Source: Gammaproteobacteria bacterium (GTDB lineage Bacteria > Pseudomonadota > Gammaproteobacteria > Francisellales > CACEW01). From it: 9,494 nt of DNA. The notes under the pieces were generated by a model. It was given only the letters and a program-made list of their open reading frames with translations. It ran no database searches and had not been told where the DNA came from. The translations under genes were made by a program, and so were the position numbers. Within the stretch, counting starts at the first letter, position 1; each line of letters begins with the position of its first letter. The stretch is taken from assembly GCA_028282045.1 (NCBI GenBank), contig JANQIS010000042.1, forward strand, positions 1-9,494, in the 5' to 3' direction. Positions 6,658-9,494 of this stretch are shown here, piece after piece.

Positions 6658-7223
6658 AAATACTCACTATTAGCGCTTTTGTGCTGCTATCTACCTGCTC
6701 TATCGCACAGGCTGACACTTCGTTTGGAACCATTGGTGTCAATGCCACTATCGGCTTTGTTGCTGCTGGTGGTAGCTCTTGTACTGCCGGCCTGACGATT
6801 ACCGAGCAAAGCCCACTTGATTTTGGTGAGTTTGTTGCAAACAGTGATGGAATATTTGTAATCAACCCTCAAACCGGTGGTACCAGCACTTACTCCGGCT
6901 CTCCGGAATTTATAGCAAGTTCATCGCCAACACGCGGGGTTTTCTTAGTTGAGCAAGAGTCTCCCGGAGAAAACTGTGACATTGATGTCAGCTCTCCCAG
7001 CGAGGGTGATCCTGGCACTTGTTACCCCAGCCAGACTTTAAATTCGGGTGGCCAGTCCATTCCCTTTAGGGTTTCACTCGATGGTAATACAGAGATTCCG
7101 GCTGGCGGTAGTGTAACCTGGTATTCTGGCGGTGCGCTACAAACCTCCTGCAGCGCCAACCATGGCAATTTTTCAACTGGCACTTTTAGTGGCACTTATA
7201 CTGTCGATGTGGATTACTTATGA
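6654..7223 (+). CDS. Minor pilin subunit, DUF4402-like
   Basis: A secreted 189-residue protein. Residues 1-20 are a signal peptide (core AFVLLS, cut after AQA). The mature protein starts with an alternating strand FGTIGVNATIGFVAAGG (24-40) that could serve as the donor strand. LDFGEF at 55-60 and the final GTFSGTYTVDVDYL line up with LDFGTF and YTGTYDVTVAYQ of the major pilin, so the two share one fold. In contrast to the Cys-free major subunit it has four mature cysteines (43, 108, 123, 166), probably two disulfides. It lies directly after the usher with ATGA overlaps on both sides and would be made in smaller amounts, which fits an adaptor or minor subunit. It could instead be the tip or the base subunit; the sequence does not decide. 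Confidence 0.72.
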   Translation: MKILTISAFVLLSTCSIAQADTSFGTIGVNATIGFVAAGGSSCTAGLTITEQSPLDFGEFVANSDGIFVINPQTGGTSTYSGSPEFIASSSPTRGVFLVEQESPGENCDIDVSSPSEGDPGTCYPSQTLNSGGQSIPFRVSLDGNTEIPAGGSVTWYSGGALQTSCSANHGNFSTGTFSGTYTVDVDYL

Positions 7224-7816
7224 TACGGTTATTCTTATACTCATGCTTCACAACATTGCTACTGTTACCAACCTTATCACAAGCTGACTGTAACAATTGT
7301 AGCTGCGACAATGCAACACAACCCTGTATCTGTGTTGACCCGGCTATGGAGTCAGGTGATGATCGCGCCGATTTTGGTCGCTGGTCCTTTAACACCGCCC
7401 CACCACTGAGTTCAGGATCAACCTTTACCATTCCCAGTTCAGGCGCACCGACTTCCAGCAGCCTTGAATTAGATCTCGATGAATCTGACGCCTCTGCCCA
7501 ATTAGAGATCTGTTTAAAAGCGGCTGACAATGGCTCTTCTATGAACAAAACCTATTACCTGATAGGTACCAACCTGAATGATAACTTCACTGATATCAGC
7601 GCAACACCTAACGGCCTGACGATTGCTGCTAACATGGTGTTTGACAACGGTAATACTATTGAGTCTGACCACAAAACCTATACCGGCACACCCATCAGTT
7701 GGATTATTCGTGGTAGCACCACCTTCTCATCCAGTGACTTAGACACTATTGCCGGCAATCTGCCCAGTGACTTTGAGCTACCCATGACCATCGAGCTAAG
7801 AGAGGAAGCCCCATGA
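7220..7816 (+). CDS. Cys-rich divergent pilus subunit, tip candidate
   Basis: A secreted 198-residue protein of uncertain family. The signal peptide is 1-22 (core FTTLLLLPTL, cut after SQA). The mature N-terminus is a cysteine cluster at 24, 27, 29, 36 and 38 (C-x2-C-x-C-x6-C-x-C), with a further Cys98. ADFGRWSF at 50-57, followed by STFTIPSSGAPTSSS, lines up with LDFGEF...GIFVINPQTGGTSTYSG of the minor pilin, so it looks like a distant DUF4402-like subunit. The alternating donor-like strand before DFG is absent. A subunit without a donor strand can only occupy the leading end of a fibre, which suggests a tip protein. The cluster could bind metal or form disulfides. It is not a lipoprotein: residue 23, before the first mature Cys, is Asp. 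ATGA overlaps join it to both neighbours. Confidence 0.6.
   Translation: MIRLFLYSCFTTLLLLPTLSQADCNNCSCDNATQPCICVDPAMESGDDRADFGRWSFNTAPPLSSGSTFTIPSSGAPTSSSLELDLDESDASAQLEICLKAADNGSSMNKTYYLIGTNLNDNFTDISATPNGLTIAANMVFDNGNTIESDHKTYTGTPISWIIRGSTTFSSSDLDTIAGNLPSDFELPMTIELREEAP
7801..7806 (+). promoter_or_regulatory. Ribosome binding site of chaperone 2
   Basis: AGAGGA, inside the 3' end of the preceding subunit gene, ends 6 nt before the ATG at 7813. It supports that start and makes chaperone 2 better initiated than chaperone 1, which has no visible Shine-Dalgarno. Confidence 0.6.
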
Positions 7817-8610
7817 AAACCCTAACCCTCTTGTTATTGTTCAGTAGTATTATTTTTGTGACAACCACCTGGGCCAATATCGATTACTATCGTGTCTACC
7901 CCACCAATTTTGAAGTGCAGGCTGATTCTATCTGGCACAACAGCTTTCATGTTTCCAATGGGGATACTCAATCAGTACGTCTTAAACTTAAGTCAGAGCA
8001 ATTCGATGTAGGGCAGCGCGGTCCGTTTGCCGGTGATACCTCACTGATTGGGCAAAAAAACCGGCATTTTAATCTGATGCCTTATATGCATTTCTCACCC
8101 AAGTATATGGCCCTGGCGCCCTTTGCACACAAGAAGGTCAGCGTGCGTGTTACTCTCCCCAAAGACCTTAAACCAGGCACCTACTGGGGCAGAATTAAAT
8201 TTATTATGCAAGCACCGCCCAAAAATCCCTTATTAATCCACCGTCGGTCTAAAGAAGGCTTGGGTACTGAAATCTTCCCATTGATTGATGAATCTGTACC
8301 AATCTATATTGACGTTAAAGCGCAACACCGCAACCTTAAACCGATCCAGATAAGCTGCCGGCGCACTGCTGAGAATAAAATGACGCTCACCATCATCAAC
8401 CCAACCAACTGGGCCTTTGAACCGGTATATCACATCAAGGTAGAACACCAAAGCCGTGGTGAGTTCCACCAACGCACTTACCCCGTTATGCCGCAATCAA
8501 AAGCGATACGTTATCTCAACACTTTTAATCACCGCATCCTATCCGATACCATTACCTACACACTACCGCATAGTGACAAAATTTATACATTACAATGCAA
8601 GTCTGTGTAG
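7813..8610 (+). CDS. Periplasmic pilus chaperone 2 (PapD-like, divergent)
   Basis: A 265-residue periplasmic chaperone, second of the locus. The signal peptide is 1-21 (TLLLLFSSIIFV core, cut after TWA). Domain 1 strands resemble the chaperone fold: NSFHVSNGDTQSVRLKLK, MALAPFAHKKVSVRVTLP, and PGTYWGRIKFIM. PPKNPLL and the SVPIYIDV strand parallel NNNPLKK and AIPLYI of chaperone 1, and domain 2 again has a Cys pair (182 and 262, the latter four residues from the C-terminus). The two are therefore related, but they differ widely in sequence, so they look like specialised paralogues rather than a recent duplication. It directly follows the two minor subunits and may serve them while chaperone 1 serves the major pilin; that division is inference. 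Confidence 0.85.
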   Translation: MKTLTLLLLFSSIIFVTTTWANIDYYRVYPTNFEVQADSIWHNSFHVSNGDTQSVRLKLKSEQFDVGQRGPFAGDTSLIGQKNRHFNLMPYMHFSPKYMALAPFAHKKVSVRVTLPKDLKPGTYWGRIKFIMQAPPKNPLLIHRRSKEGLGTEIFPLIDESVPIYIDVKAQHRNLKPIQISCRRTAENKMTLTIINPTNWAFEPVYHIKVEHQSRGEFHQRTYPVMPQSKAIRYLNTFNHRILSDTITYTLPHSDKIYTLQCKSV

Positions 8611-8669
8611 CTTCTCTGCCATAAATAACGGTGGTTTACGGCCCCTTGTGCTAAACTAACAATAAACTC

Positions 8670-9446
8670 ATGAGAAAAAATATGCTTATGCGGTTTGGCT
8701 GTATTATAACGATGTTGTTGTTTATCAACGCAAGCGCACAAGCAGCATCAGTCGCAACCGGCACTACCTCAGCCACCATACAGGCAGCTTCAAGTAGCAG
8801 CAGCGATGATACAGTAACGGTATTTACCGACTCTGATGGCACTACAACCACGGCGGTGGTAGGTAACACCACAACTGTAACGGTTAATACTGACGACAGT
8901 ACCGGCATTAATACCCTCTCAGCCACCACAACGATTGCCGGTGACAGTAGCGGTAATCGCTTGGTTTCTGTCATTATTGAACCCAACGATGCAACCACAA
9001 CCAATGATGCTGATACGGTTAAGGACAGCCCAATTACTTACCGCCATACACCAAACGCGCAAAGCACACCATCTGAAGAGGTGGTACAAACCGTTAGAGA
9101 CAGTATTAAAGAAGCTCTAGCACAAGCCAGTAAGCAAGAAAGTAGCAGTGGGCAAATCACTGCTGCTACAGCAGAGCAACAAACCTTACTCAACAAAATA
9201 CAAACTGTGCTAAATGGCAACACCACCAATGGTGAAATATCTATCACACCCTACACTTTTACCGTGCCACCAGAACAAACCGCCATTATCAGCATCCAAA
9301 GCGATAGCAACAATGCTTTGGTCAGCCAAAGCGGCGGACAGGTGAATACTATTCGGTGTTCCGGCACCTGTTCACTATATCTGCTTAGCGACAAAAGCGC
9401 AGGGCAAGCTCAGCCTACCCACGTGTTGGTTGACCATAGTTACTAA
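8670..9446 (+). CDS. Secreted Ser/Thr-rich protein of unknown function
   Basis: I do not recognise this 258-residue protein. It has a signal peptide (CIITMLLFINASAQA, cut near residue 24-25). A low-complexity Thr/Ser/Asp region, predicted beta-rich, runs to about residue 115. Two probable helices follow, at about 136-155 (EEVVQTVRDSIKEALAQASK) and 162-182 (TAEQQTLLNKIQTVL). A C-terminal beta-like part (YTFTVPPEQTAIISIQSD) carries Cys230 and Cys234 in CSGTC. The TTSATIQAA stretch just after the signal loosely resembles the donor-like strands of the two pilins. It is 59 bp after chaperone 2 without an intervening terminator, so it is probably in the operon. The start is uncertain: ATG 8670 has no Shine-Dalgarno, while ATG 8682 has GAG 7 nt upstream and gives a shorter signal peptide. 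It could be a surface adhesin, a fibre anchor or a regulator of assembly. Confidence 0.7.
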   Translation: MRKNMLMRFGCIITMLLFINASAQAASVATGTTSATIQAASSSSSDDTVTVFTDSDGTTTTAVVGNTTTVTVNTDDSTGINTLSATTTIAGDSSGNRLVSVIIEPNDATTTNDADTVKDSPITYRHTPNAQSTPSEEVVQTVRDSIKEALAQASKQESSSGQITAATAEQQTLLNKIQTVLNGNTTNGEISITPYTFTVPPEQTAIISIQSDSNNALVSQSGGQVNTIRCSGTCSLYLLSDKSAGQAQPTHVLVDHSY

Positions 9447-9475
9447 AACAACCACGCAGCAGACCCCACCGTCAT

Positions 9476-9494
9476 TACGCTACTGGATAGCGTA
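9476..9494 (+). terminator. Hairpin at window end, possible operon terminator (truncated)
   Basis: TACGCTA (9476-9482) and TAGCGTA (9488-9494) are perfectly complementary around the loop CTGGA, 29 bp after the last stop codon. The window stops exactly at the end of the stem, so whether a T-run follows cannot be seen. Confidence 0.4.

Noticed and set aside
7220..7300. Lipoprotein signal in the Cys-rich subunit
   Set aside because: The first mature Cys is preceded by Asp in SQADC, which does not fit a lipobox; a normal signal peptidase cut after SQA is more likely.
8651..9004. Minus-strand open frame of 117 codons over the Ser/Thr-rich gene
   Set aside because: Its Val-rich composition is the reverse reading of repeated ACC/ACT/ACA codons; it has no ribosome binding site, and the overlapping plus-strand gene has a signal peptide and operon context.

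Overview
The window reads as chromosomal DNA from a Gram-negative bacterium, most likely a gammaproteobacterium of moderate GC content. Evidence is the S-adenosylmethionine-cycle housekeeping genes (end of metK, then ahcY), followed by rsmE, together with an outer-membrane usher and periplasmic chaperones. Marine methylotroph-like gammaproteobacteria such as Methylophaga would fit, but that placement is an impression from the proteins and was not tested.

Layout. Positions 1-198 are the 3' end of metK. Positions 220-1536 are ahcY, in an apparent two-gene unit closed by a strong symmetrical hairpin at 1621-1648. Positions 1707-2438 are rsmE (16S rRNA m3U1498 methyltransferase). A 283-bp gap (2439-2721) with a short direct repeat, a 14-bp palindrome and a probable promoter separates this block from an accessory locus. 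Everything from 2722 to 9446 is on the + strand and reads as a complete, non-classical chaperone-usher pilus operon: a major DUF4402-type pilin (2722-3258), an internal terminator (3284-3315), chaperone 1 (3365-4108), usher (4105-6657), a minor DUF4402-like subunit (6654-7223), a Cys-rich divergent subunit that is a tip candidate (7220-7816), chaperone 2 (7813-8610), and a Ser/Thr-rich secreted protein of unknown role (8670-9446). The window ends inside a hairpin that may be the operon's terminator.

How it should work (inference from family knowledge). The Sec system exports the subunits. Two PapD-like chaperones cap them in the periplasm. The single usher, which has a recognisable plug domain, threads them through the outer membrane as a donor-strand-complemented fibre. 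The promoter-proximal pilin has a strong ribosome binding site and is followed by a terminator, so it should be made in large excess over the assembly proteins. Genes 2 to 6 are linked by four consecutive ATGA stop/start overlaps and should be translated as a coupled block.

The most interesting points are: the pilin fold is a DUF4402 type rather than a classical Fim/Pap or spore-coat-U type; the mature major pilin contains no Lys, Arg, Cys, Met or Trp but 17 acidic residues; two non-identical chaperones share a Cys pair; a Cys-rich subunit keeps the pilin DFG motif but lacks the N-terminal donor-like strand; and the last gene encodes a secreted protein I cannot assign.
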